64,000 nucleotides of DNA from Affinibrenneria salicis (GTDB lineage Bacteria > Pseudomonadota > Gammaproteobacteria > Enterobacterales > Enterobacteriaceae), in the NCBI RefSeq assembly GCF_008710095.1, contig NZ_VYKJ01000019.1, positions 1-64,000 of the forward strand, given 5' to 3'. The notes under the pieces were generated by a model. The model saw nothing but the letters and a program-made list of their open reading frames with translations, was not told where the DNA came from and made no database searches. This document shows positions 1 through 7,814 of the stretch, piece after piece. Made by a program: the position numbers and the translations under genes. How positions within the stretch are numbered: the stretch's first letter is position 1; the number at the start of each line of letters is the position of its first letter.

Positions 1-64
1 CGCTTTCGAGCAGTAACGCTACAGCCCTGCGCTTGAACTCTGGGGTATATTGTTGTCTCGTCAT
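1..64 (-). CDS. IS3-family transposase OrfA, N-terminal fragment cut by window edge
   Basis: Reading leftwards from an ATG at 64, the first 21 codons give MTRQQYTPEFKRRAVALLLES, which has the typical start of the helix-turn-helix OrfA protein of IS3-family insertion sequences (a Y-x-x-E-F-K-R-R-A-V motif). The rest of the gene lies outside the window, so I cannot tell whether the element is intact. The non-coding stretch to the right (65 to about 127 or 152) should hold the left end of the element; the exact terminal inverted repeat is not certain. OrfA binds the IS ends and is normally expressed with OrfB as a frameshift fusion. Confidence 0.75.
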   Translation of the reverse strand, partial: MTRQQYTPEFKRRAVALLLES

Positions 65-168
65 AGTGACCTCGCTTTCGTTGACTGATTTGAAAACAAG
101 GTGGGCGCTAAATCAAGGACAGATCAGATCTTGCCTGCAAAGAGTGGACACAACGTTAAGAGAGTAAA

Positions 169-692
169 ATGGTCAACAAGGGCAACCATGACTCAGACAA
201 AATCGATGGCGCAGACGCCCGTAATGAATATGACCCGGAGTTTCGTCAGCAGGCGCTGACTTTCTCGGAATCGTATCGTCGTGGCCAACGCCGCCCGGGG
301 CGTGCAGCGAGAAAAGCGGGCAGCCTAAATCTATCGGGATACTCCTTCTCTTGACGCTACCGGGCGGCAGTTGGTGGCGCGTGGCGCGCTAAAAATGGCG
401 CGCTGGTGACGGAATAACGCGCATGGGCGGAGGATGCGCCACGATCGCGAAAGTCTTTATTTTTATGATGTTATCAGCTTGTTATAAGGATTTCGGGCGG
501 GCATTCCGCATGATAAATGGTGCCGCGATGACGATGCCTGTGCGGACAGTTTTTCCACAATCTGAGGGCGGGAGGGGATGACCGACCTACAGAGAGCGCT
601 TCACCAGGCAGGAGGCGATGAAATCGACGGTATTCGAAAATATTGAGATTGATTACAATCGTCACCGGCGACAAGCGCCAGCGGTGGATTAA
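169..692 (+). mobile_element. Decayed IS3-family element (orfA and orfB remnants)
   Basis: Two short stretches on the plus strand look like the start and end of an IS3-type transposase pair. Around 220-260 the reading YDPEFRQQAL matches the N-terminus of OrfA and then loses frame. At 582-692 the reading ending in a TAA gives TYRERF...VFENIEIDYNRHRR, which is the characteristic C-terminus of the OrfB integrase (DDE) protein. Only about 500 bases separate the two, whereas a full element is roughly 1.2-1.5 kb, so the middle is deleted and the remainder is frameshifted. It cannot encode an active transposase. It lies immediately upstream of the accessory deformylase gene. Confidence 0.65.
582..692 (+). 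pseudogene. IS3-family OrfB C-terminal remnant
   Basis: This open stretch of about 36 codons ends at TAA 690-692 and has a stop just upstream (579-581). It encodes the end of an IS3-type DDE transposase, recognisable from the Y-R-E-x-F, V-F-E-x-I-E and Y-N-R-x-R-R positions of the rve_3 region. The catalytic aspartates and glutamate would lie upstream and are missing. It has no start codon of its own apart from an internal ATG at 618, and there is no reason to expect a product. Confidence 0.65.
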
Positions 693-768
693 ACGCGGTA
701 CAGTTTGAAAAAACAATTTCATTTTAAGCTGCCTCCACCGTTGCCGGATAAGATCAAAGGGAGGTATT

Positions 769-1272
769 GTGGCAGTAAGAGATATTATAGAAGTACCCGA
801 TGAACGTTTACGCGTAACCTATTCTCATGTCGAAAACATTAACGCGGTACAGCGTTTAATCGAGGACATGCAAGACACGCTCTATGCGACGGATAATGGC
901 ATCGGTCTTGCCGCTCCACAGATTGGCTACAAAGATGCAGTGATAATCATCGACATTTCTGAGCAAAGAGATCGGCCGCTTATTATGGTCAACCCTAAGA
1001 TCATTCTCACCGAAGGAGAAATTAACAGCGAAGAGGGATGCCTGTCTGTTCCGGATATTTATGCGCAAGTCAAACGCTATAAGAAAGTAAGAGTGAAGGC
1101 ATTAGATCGGGATGGAAAAGAGATTTTCATAGAAGATGATGGTTATTTGGCTATTGTTATGCAACACGAAATAGATCATCTTCACGGGAAAATATTTATT
1201 GACTACTTATCTTCGCTAAAATATCAAATGGCTATAAAAAAACTCAAAAAAAGCAGACGATTAAATAAATGA
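769..1272 (+). CDS. def: Peptide deformylase (accessory copy)
   Basis: This protein of 167 residues removes the formyl group from the N-terminal methionine of new proteins in the cytoplasm, using a bound metal ion. All three family motifs are present: GIGLAAPQ at residues 44-51, EEGCLS at 88-93 (metal ligand Cys91) and HEIDH at 133-137 (two His ligands and the catalytic Glu). Length matches the bacterial type I enzyme. The start is a GTG preceded by a strong AAGGGAGGT ribosome site. The gene is not next to fmt, rsmB or smf, the usual partners of the housekeeping def. It stands alone between a decayed IS element and an ERIC-like repeat and is visibly more AT-rich than its neighbours. I infer a horizontally acquired second copy; the housekeeping copy would be elsewhere. 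Confidence 0.9.
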   Translation: MAVRDIIEVPDERLRVTYSHVENINAVQRLIEDMQDTLYATDNGIGLAAPQIGYKDAVIIIDISEQRDRPLIMVNPKIILTEGEINSEEGCLSVPDIYAQVKRYKKVRVKALDRDGKEIFIEDDGYLAIVMQHEIDHLHGKIFIDYLSSLKYQMAIKKLKKSRRLNK

Positions 1273-1274
1273 TT

Positions 1275-1537
1275 CGTACCCAGAATAATTCAGTTTGCGG
1301 GAAGGCGGTGACGCAGCGACAGATTCGTCAGCAACGAATTTGTTCAGCCAACGTCAGATCTTCGGTGAGAGACAGGATGTCTCTCATTCATTCCCGGCAG
1401 CCTACATCAGTAATTGACCGGGGCGAGTGACAAATCTGCCGGGAGCTGAGTTGAACGCCGCGGGCGGCGCCCCTGCAAGGGCGAATCCCATTAATGGAGC
1501 GAGTAGTAAAGCCAACGCACCTGCAGCTTGAAGTATA
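1275..1537. repeat. Composite ERIC-like repeat with two internal expansions
   Basis: Three pieces match successive parts of the enterobacterial repetitive intergenic consensus in the right order: a left arm at 1275-1320 (TACCCAGAATAATTC followed by GAAGGCGG), a core at about 1400-1430 (CTACATCAG then GGGGCGAGTGA) and a right arm at 1506-1537 (GCCAACGCACCTGCAGCTTG). A normal ERIC is about 127 bp. Here roughly 80 bp lie between left arm and core and roughly 75 bp between core and right arm, giving about 263 bp. Assigned by comparison with the remembered consensus. It lies between the deformylase gene and nrdF. Confidence 0.6.
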
Positions 1538-1884
1538 AAAGCTACCTCTGGTTTAATAATAAAAAACAATTATGAGTAGTAAATATTCATGATTTTTATT
1601 TCTCCGATTCATCAGGAGAAATACCGGATGAGCGTTGGCGATGCGGATTCAGTAAAAGGATGTTCAAAGGCAGCGGTGAAAAGCAGAAGTATCAGTATTT
1701 TTTGCCTGGCCGAAATTTTCGTTCATTGGAAGTTGTTGTGGCTATGATCAGCAAATCAGCAAATCAGCAAATCAGCAGATTGCAGGCTGATTATTGCCAG
1801 TTACCGACAGGCAGCGGAGTTGGCGCCCGCGTTATTCGTACATTCGCCGGCATGCGGCGCTTTGTTGTCTTTTGCTGCCCGCTG
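1538..1884. other. Non-coding stretch between ERIC-like repeat and nrdF
   Basis: Apart from the 8-bp tandem repeat I see nothing functional here. A reading frame of 106 codons from 1660 overlaps the end of nrdF, has no family resemblance and no good ribosome site, and is probably chance. Confidence 0.5.
1747..1778. repeat. Short tandem repeat, unit ATCAGCAA, about four copies
   Basis: The 8-base unit ATCAGCAA is repeated head to tail three times exactly, with a fourth copy differing only at its last base. The array lies in the non-coding region downstream of nrdF. A unit of 8 bases is not a multiple of three, so copy-number change would shift any reading frame across it, but no convincing gene spans it. 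Confidence 0.85.
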
Positions 1885-1911
1885 GCGCGGAGCGGCGGAC
1901 CCGCTCCGCGC
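1885..1911 (-). terminator. GC-rich hairpin downstream of nrdF
   Basis: Perfect 11-bp arms (1885-1895 and 1901-1911) with a 5-base loop lie 18 bases past the nrdF stop codon. There is no T-run after the stem on the minus strand, so it could be a transcript-stabilising hairpin rather than a classical terminator. Confidence 0.5.
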
Positions 1912-1928
1912 GCAGGGAAGGGCGCAAG

Positions 1929-2912
<984 letters not shown>

Positions 2913-2926
2913 TTACGGGTAATGGC

Positions 2927-5059
2927 TTACAGCGTACAGGATACGCAGCCCTGAACTTCCGTACCTTCCAGCGCCATCTGACGTATACGGATGTAATAAA
3001 TGGTTTTGATGCCTTTTTTCCACGCGTAAATCTGCGCCTTGTTGATATCGCGCGTGGTGGCCGTATCGCGAAAGAACAGCGTCAGCGACAGTCCCTGGTC
3101 GACATGCTGAGTCGCGGCGGCGTAGGTATCGATAATTTTTTCCGGACCGATCTCATAGGCGTCCTGGTAATACTCCAGATTGTCGTTGGTCATATAAGGC
3201 GCCGGATAATACACCCGACCAATCTTGCCCTCTTTACGGATCTCAATGCGCGCCACGATCGGATGGATGCTGGAGGTGGAGTGATTGATATAGGAGATCG
3301 ACCCCGTCGGCGGCACGGCCTGCAGGTTCTGGTTATACAATCCGTGCGTCATGACCGATTCGCGCAGCGCCGCCCACTCCTGAGGTCCGGGAAGGGTAAT
3401 GCCGGCCTGCGCGAAGAGTTCGCGTACCCGCTCCGTTTTCGGCTGCCAGCTCTGTTCGATATATTTGCTGAAATACTCGCCGCTTGCGTAGTGCGAATCC
3501 TCAAAGCCCTTAAAGCGCTGGCCCAGTTCGATAGCCAGCTGGTTTGAGGCGCGCAGCGCATGCCAGTTGACGGTATAGAAGTAGATGTTGGTAAAGTCGA
3601 TGGCTTCTTCCGAGCCATAAAAAATGCGCTCTTTCGCCAGGTAACCGTGCAGGTTCATCTGGCCCAGCCCGATCGCATGCGATTCGTCGTTGCCTTTGGC
3701 GATCGACGGCACGGAGCCAATATGGCTCATGCGCGATACGGCAGTCAGCGCCCGTACGGCGATATCCACCGATTTACCGAAATCGGGCGAGGCCATGGTT
3801 TTGGCGATATTGAGCGACCCCAGGTTACAGGAAATGTCTTTGCCGACGCGGCTATACCCCAGATCGTCGTCATAGTCGCTGGCCGTGTTCACCTGCAGGA
3901 TCTCGGAACACAGGTTGCTCATATTGATGCGCCCTTTGATCGGGTTGGCGCGATTGACGGTATCCTCGAACATCATGTACGGATAGCCGGACTCGAACTG
4001 GATTTCGGCGATAATCTGGAAAAATTCGCGCGCCCTGATGTGCGACTTGCGGATGCGCTTGTCGTTTACCATCTCATGGTATTTTTCGGTGATGCTGATT
4101 TCCGACATCGGCACGCCGTAAACCTGTTGGACGTCATAGGGCGAAAACAGGTACATCATCTGGTTGTTCTTCGCCAGCTGGAAAGTGATGTCGGGGATGA
4201 CGATGCCCAGCGACAGCGTTTTGATGCGAATCTTCTCATCGGCGTTTTCGCGCTTAGTGTCGAGGAAGCGCAAAATATCCGGATGATGGGCGTTGAGATA
4301 GACCGCTCCGGCTCCCTGACGGGCGCCCAACTGGTTGGCGTAGGAAAAAGCGTCCTCCAGCATCTTCATGATGGGGATAATGCCGGAAGATTGATTTTCG
4401 ATACGCTTAATGGGCGCGCCGGCCTCGCGGATATTGGTCAGCATAAAGGCCACGCCGCCGCCGCGTTTGGAAAGCTGCAGCGCCGAGTTAATGGAGCGGC
4501 CGATCGACTCCATATTGTCTTCAATGCGCAGCAGGAAGCAGGAGACCAGTTCGCCGCGCTGTTTTTTGCCGCAGTTAAGGAACGTGGGGGTAGCGGGCTG
4601 GAAACGTCCGCTGATGATTTCGTCCACCAGCTCGCGCGCCAGCGTCGTATTGCCCTCCGCCAGCGTCAGCGCCACCATGCACACGCGATCTTCGTAGCGC
4701 TCCAGGTAGCGTTTGCCGTCGAAGGTCTTCAGCGTGTAGCTGGTGTAATACTTAAACGCGCCGAGAAAGCTCTGGAAGCGAAATTTATGGCTGTAGGCCT
4801 GCTGAAACAGGCTCTTGATAAAGCTGAACGCGTACTGATTCAGAACCTGCTCTTCGTAATAACCTTCTTCCACCAGATAGCGCAGCTTTTCGGCCAGATT
4901 ATGGAAGAACACCGTATTCTGGTTAACGTGCTGCAGGAAGTAGCGGCGCGCCGCCAGCCTGTCCTGATCGAACTGAATGTTGCCGTCAGCGTCGTACAGG
5001 TTGAGCATGGCGTTAAGCGCATGGTAATCCAGCTCGGTGCCGGCTGGTTTAGCGATCAT
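2927..5059 (-). CDS. nrdE: Class Ib ribonucleotide reductase, large (catalytic) subunit
   Basis: NrdE (710 residues from this start) carries the active site that reduces NDPs to dNDPs with electrons from NrdH. Visible features include the ATPTFLNCG segment, the SCFLLR cysteine, the NLCSEI cysteine region and the C-terminal CVSC redox pair that relays electrons. I place the start at the ATG that overlaps the nrdI stop (ATGA), which suggests translational coupling. An in-frame TTG at 5077 would give a start reading MATTE, matching the beginning of the E. coli protein, and is a real alternative. The longer open frame back to 5161 runs inside nrdI and is not supported. Confidence 0.95.
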   Translation of the reverse strand: MIAKPAGTELDYHALNAMLNLYDADGNIQFDQDRLAARRYFLQHVNQNTVFFHNLAEKLRYLVEEGYYEEQVLNQYAFSFIKSLFQQAYSHKFRFQSFLGAFKYYTSYTLKTFDGKRYLERYEDRVCMVALTLAEGNTTLARELVDEIISGRFQPATPTFLNCGKKQRGELVSCFLLRIEDNMESIGRSINSALQLSKRGGGVAFMLTNIREAGAPIKRIENQSSGIIPIMKMLEDAFSYANQLGARQGAGAVYLNAHHPDILRFLDTKRENADEKIRIKTLSLGIVIPDITFQLAKNNQMMYLFSPYDVQQVYGVPMSEISITEKYHEMVNDKRIRKSHIRAREFFQIIAEIQFESGYPYMMFEDTVNRANPIKGRINMSNLCSEILQVNTASDYDDDLGYSRVGKDISCNLGSLNIAKTMASPDFGKSVDIAVRALTAVSRMSHIGSVPSIAKGNDESHAIGLGQMNLHGYLAKERIFYGSEEAIDFTNIYFYTVNWHALRASNQLAIELGQRFKGFEDSHYASGEYFSKYIEQSWQPKTERVRELFAQAGITLPGPQEWAALRESVMTHGLYNQNLQAVPPTGSISYINHSTSSIHPIVARIEIRKEGKIGRVYYPAPYMTNDNLEYYQDAYEIGPEKIIDTYAAATQHVDQGLSLTLFFRDTATTRDINKAQIYAWKKGIKTIYYIRIRQMALEGTEVQGCVSCTL

Positions 5060-5460
5060 GGATTCTGTTGTAGCCAAAATTCGGTTACTCCCTTGCGGAC
5101 ATTGGCAACGTCTTGCGCCGTCCCCAGCAGCTCGAAACGGTACAGGTAAGGCACCTGACACTTGCTGGCGATGATGTCTCCGGCGATGCAGTACGCTGCG
5201 CCAAAATTTATATTGCCTGCGGCAATCACGCCGCGCAGATGCCGGCGATTGTCTGGATCGTTAAGAAATTGGATCACCTGGCGCGGCACCGCCCCTTTGG
5301 CCGAGCCGCCGCCGTAGCTGGGCACGACCAGAATATAGGGCACATCGACCTTCAGCGCCTGGGTCGCGTCAATCGGAATACGCCGCGCCGGCAACCCCAG
5401 TCTGGCGATAAAGCGATGCGTGTTTTCCGACTGACTGGAAAAATAGACCAGCGGGTTCAT
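5056..5460 (-). CDS. nrdI: NrdI flavodoxin-like activator of NrdF
   Basis: NrdI (134 residues) is a small FMN protein that supplies oxidant for assembling the manganese-tyrosyl radical cofactor of NrdF. The N-terminal [13 protein letters not shown] segment is the FMN phosphate-binding loop. A later VPSYGGG segment and the NFGAAYC region are typical of the family. It sits between nrdH and nrdE, overlapping nrdE by four bases. Start is an ATG 12 bases after nrdH ends. Confidence 0.95.
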   Translation of the reverse strand: MNPLVYFSSQSENTHRFIARLGLPARRIPIDATQALKVDVPYILVVPSYGGGSAKGAVPRQVIQFLNDPDNRRHLRGVIAAGNINFGAAYCIAGDIIASKCQVPYLYRFELLGTAQDVANVRKGVTEFWLQQNP

Positions 5461-5472
5461 ACGGATTGCCGG

Positions 5473-5709
5473 TTACGCCAGCAGAGCCTGGCTGAGGGCG
5501 CTGATCTTATCGGGACGGAAACCGCTCCAGTGTTCGTCGGCGGTCATGACGACCGGCACCTGCTGATAGCCCAGATCCCGTATCTGCTGTAATGCCTGCT
5601 GATCTTCCGTTAAATCAACCAGCTGATAATCGATGCCTTTTCTGTCCAGCGCGCGGCAGGTGGCATTACATTGAACGCAGTCTGGTTTGGTAAAAATAGT
5701 AATACGCAT
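5473..5709 (-). CDS. nrdH: NrdH glutaredoxin-like electron donor
   Basis: NrdH (78 residues) is a thioredoxin-fold protein that passes electrons from thioredoxin reductase to NrdE. The redox pair is Cys11-Val-Gln-Cys14, and the C-terminal WSGFRPDKI segment (61-69) is the family signature that distinguishes NrdH from true glutaredoxins. It is the first gene of the nrdHIEF operon, so the promoter and NrdR sites lie just upstream. Confidence 0.96.
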   Translation of the reverse strand: MRITIFTKPDCVQCNATCRALDRKGIDYQLVDLTEDQQALQQIRDLGYQQVPVVMTADEHWSGFRPDKISALSQALLA

Positions 5710-5818
5710 GATTCGTATTTACCTTGTGGTATGAAAAAATTCTGTCGAACCGGCCATGCCGCTCAGGCATTACGCATGGACGCTCCCCCGCAACGGTCAG
5801 TCAGCAGACCGTTCATAG

Positions 5819-5866
5819 ATACTAGATGTTGGGTGTTTTTATTGCAACCATACAATATATGGGATT
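5819..5866 (-). promoter_or_regulatory. Tandem NrdR-box-like sites upstream of nrdH
   Basis: Two sites resemble the NrdR core C-w-A-t-A-T-a-T-w-G: CTAGATGTTG at 5822-5831 and, on the other strand, CCATATATTG at 5853-5862. Their centres are 31 bp apart, about three helical turns, which is the usual arrangement for paired NrdR boxes upstream of reductase operons. NrdR represses these genes according to ATP/dATP level. The second box is the better match. Confidence 0.6.
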
Positions 5867-5895
5867 AATGGCAATCGTTATACCAAATGAGCGTG

Positions 5896-5934
5896 AAAAA
5901 AACGCGGCGGCGATAAACAGGAATAACGCCGCCG
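5896..5934 (-). terminator. Rho-independent terminator, minus strand (yacC)
   Basis: Arms 5905-5912 and 5927-5934 (8 bp, GC only) with a 14-base loop are followed, on the minus strand, by a run of seven T. It would end transcripts coming from yacC and separates them from the nrdH promoter. Confidence 0.8.
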
Positions 5935-6036
5935 TGATGGCAGGCGGCGCATGGCGGGGACAAGCCGTGACCCGTGCGGGCGTTGAGCCGTATGGACTGT
6001 ATCGGCGGGCCGGACATCACCACCGGGGGAAGAACG

Positions 6037-6384
6037 TCAGGGTTGCCAGACCAGCAGGCCCAGCGAGTTGCGCGCAAGCGCTTCGCATTTTTTCGGCGTG
6101 GGAATCGCGATATCGCGCAGATCGCGATAGCTATCTTCCTGCAGCGCTTGCATATCGTAGCTATTGTAATTGGTAAGGTCCCAGCGATTCTGCTGAGCGA
6201 ACGAAGCTAACGCCTGACGGATTCTGGCGTCCGGCAGTTCGCGGTAGCCGCAGTCCGCTTTCAGATAGATAAATACCGCGGTGAGATCGGCGAGATCGTC
6301 CGCCTCCATCTCGCTCAACGCCCGAGTGGGGAGAGAGACGCTCAGCAGGCTAAGCAAAAAAAGTGCCAGCGCAGATTGTTTCAT
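6037..6384 (-). CDS. yacC: YacC family small exported protein
   Basis: This protein of 115 residues has an N-terminal signal peptide (MKQSALALFLLSLLSVSLP, cleavage near TRA) and a mature part closely resembling E. coli YacC: an LADLTAVF stretch, DCGY, FAQQNRWDL and a C-terminal KKCEALAR. Two cysteines could form a disulfide in the periplasm. Its function is not known. I chose the second Met (6384) because it begins the signal peptide; the open frame extends 8 codons further. In E. coli yacC lies beside speE; here it is flanked by nrdHIEF and sfuABC. Confidence 0.85.
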   Translation of the reverse strand: MKQSALALFLLSLLSVSLPTRALSEMEADDLADLTAVFIYLKADCGYRELPDARIRQALASFAQQNRWDLTNYNSYDMQALQEDSYRDLRDIAIPTPKKCEALARNSLGLLVWQP

Positions 6385-6536
6385 GGTTAAACCTGACCTA
6401 TTGATCATCAGCAGACGTTAACACAGTTGTCCGCCGGGCGACCAGGATTTATTCCCGACCGGTTATTTTGCAGGCGATCCGCCCATCAACAAAAATAGTG
6501 ACATAGCGTTATTAATTTGCATAATAATATAGAAGT

Positions 6537-6555
6537 GATAACAATTATCATTTAT
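6537..6555 (+). promoter_or_regulatory. Fur box upstream of sfuA
   Basis: GATAACAATTATCATTTAT matches the 19-bp Fur consensus at 13 positions by my count and is a near-palindrome. It lies in an AT-rich promoter-like stretch about 120 bases before the first gene of a ferric iron transporter, so iron-dependent repression by Fur is expected. Confidence 0.75.
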
Positions 6556-6617
6556 ATCCTGAGTCATTCATGCTTGTTGCAGGCACGCCGCTGGCGGCGG
6601 CCTACGGATTGGTCGGA

Positions 6618-6660
6618 CAACAAAGCCAACGCGCCTGCAGCCCGAAGTCTGACGGGTATA
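6618..6660. repeat. ERIC right-arm fragment in the sfuA leader
   Basis: The segment containing AAAGCCAACGCGCCTGCAG and ending in GACGGGTATA matches the right end of the ERIC consensus and resembles the arm at 1506-1537. No left arm or core is visible upstream. It lies between the Fur box and the ribosome site of sfuA, ending 16 bases before the ATG, so it should be transcribed in the leader. Confidence 0.65.
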
Positions 6661-6676
6661 TTCCTCTGGGGGATTT

Positions 6677-7696
6677 ATGCTAAGAAAATCATTAACGTGT
6701 AGTCTGCTTTTTTCCGCGATCACGCTGGCCGGCGCGGCCCATGCCGCCGGGGAAGTGAATATTTATTCATATCGCCAGCCCTACCTGATTGAACCGATGC
6801 TGAAGGCCTTTAGCGAGCAGAGCGGCATCAAAACCAACGTCATCTACGCCGATAAAGGGCTGGTGGAGCGCCTGAAACGGGAAGGGGCGCTTAGTCCGGC
6901 CGACGTGGTGCTGACCGTGGACATTCATCGTGTGATGGAGGTGGTGGATGCTTCGTTGGCGCAGCCGCTGCAGGACGGCATGCTGGAGCAGCGCATTCCC
7001 GCCCAGTATCGTGATTCCCAGGGGCGCTGGTTCGGTCTGACTCTGCGCGCCCGCGCGGTCTATTCCGCCAAAGCGCGCAACGGCAAGCTGCCCGCTTCGT
7101 TTGATTACATCGATCTGGCCGATGTGAAATATAAAGGCCGCATCTGTACGCGTTCGTTTAAGAACGACTACAACGTGTCGTTGACCGCCGCGCTTCTCGC
7201 CCATCATGGCGAAGAGAAAACCCGCGCATGGCTGCAGGGACTGAAGGCCAATCTGGCGCAAAAACCGCAGGGCGGCGATCGCGATCAAATTAAAGCGGTC
7301 GCCGAAGGCGTCTGCGATCTGGCGCTGGGCAACAGTTATTACCTGGGCAGGATGCTGGCGGACGAAAAACAGCGCCCCACCGCGCAGGCGGTTGAGATGA
7401 ATTTCCCCGGCCAGGAATCGCTGGGTACGCACGTCAACATCAGCGGCGTCGTGTTGGCTAAACATGCGCCCAATCGCGACAATGCGATCAAACTGATCCA
7501 GTTCCTGAGCGACGATCCGGCCCAGCAGATGTATGCCGAAGTCAATAGCGAATATCCGGTAAAACCCGGCGTGCAGCGTTCAGCCGTCGTGGCGTCATGG
7601 GGCGAATTCAAAGCGGATACGCTGCCGCTGGAAAAGGTCGCTGAAAACTATCAACAGGCGCTGAAACTGATCGACGAAGTGAAGTTCGATCTGTAA
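6677..7696 (+). CDS. sfuA: Ferric iron ABC transporter, periplasmic binding protein
   Basis: This protein of 339 residues belongs to the FbpA/SfuA/YfuA family that binds Fe3+ in the periplasm without a siderophore. A signal peptide of about 23 residues ends in AAHA. The C-terminal lobe contains the GNSYYLGRM segment with the paired tyrosines used as iron ligands in this family. The upstream Fur box and downstream permease and ATPase genes support the assignment. The ATG is preceded by a GGGGGA ribosome site. The symbol follows the Serratia system; fbpA, afuA or yfuA would be equally valid. Confidence 0.9.
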   Translation: MLRKSLTCSLLFSAITLAGAAHAAGEVNIYSYRQPYLIEPMLKAFSEQSGIKTNVIYADKGLVERLKREGALSPADVVLTVDIHRVMEVVDASLAQPLQDGMLEQRIPAQYRDSQGRWFGLTLRARAVYSAKARNGKLPASFDYIDLADVKYKGRICTRSFKNDYNVSLTAALLAHHGEEKTRAWLQGLKANLAQKPQGGDRDQIKAVAEGVCDLALGNSYYLGRMLADEKQRPTAQAVEMNFPGQESLGTHVNISGVVLAKHAPNRDNAIKLIQFLSDDPAQQMYAEVNSEYPVKPGVQRSAVVASWGEFKADTLPLEKVAENYQQALKLIDEVKFDL

Positions 7697-7730
7697 ACCG
7701 GCGTTGATTTCATACGTACGCCATTGCGGT

Positions 7731-7767
7731 CCGATCCGGCGCGGGCAGGTTGTCTGCGCCGGATCGG
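7731..7767 (+). other. Intercistronic stem-loop between sfuA and sfuB
   Basis: Perfect 12-bp GC-rich arms (7731-7742 and 7756-7767) with a 13-base loop follow the sfuA stop codon by 35 bases. No T-run follows. Such hairpins after binding-protein genes commonly slow 3' decay and reduce read-through, so that more binding protein than membrane components is made. Confidence 0.75.
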
Positions 7768-7814
7768 GCGGCGCGGCGCGCGGCCGTTAAGGCTTGCCCA
7801 GAGAGGCGCTCAGG

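Noticed and set aside
474..722. An 82-codon minus-strand frame upstream of def
   Set aside because: It is opposite the OrfB remnant, without family resemblance or ribosome site.
3560..5149. A 529-codon open frame on the plus strand opposite nrdE
   Set aside because: It is antisense to a certain gene, has no family motifs and no ribosome site.
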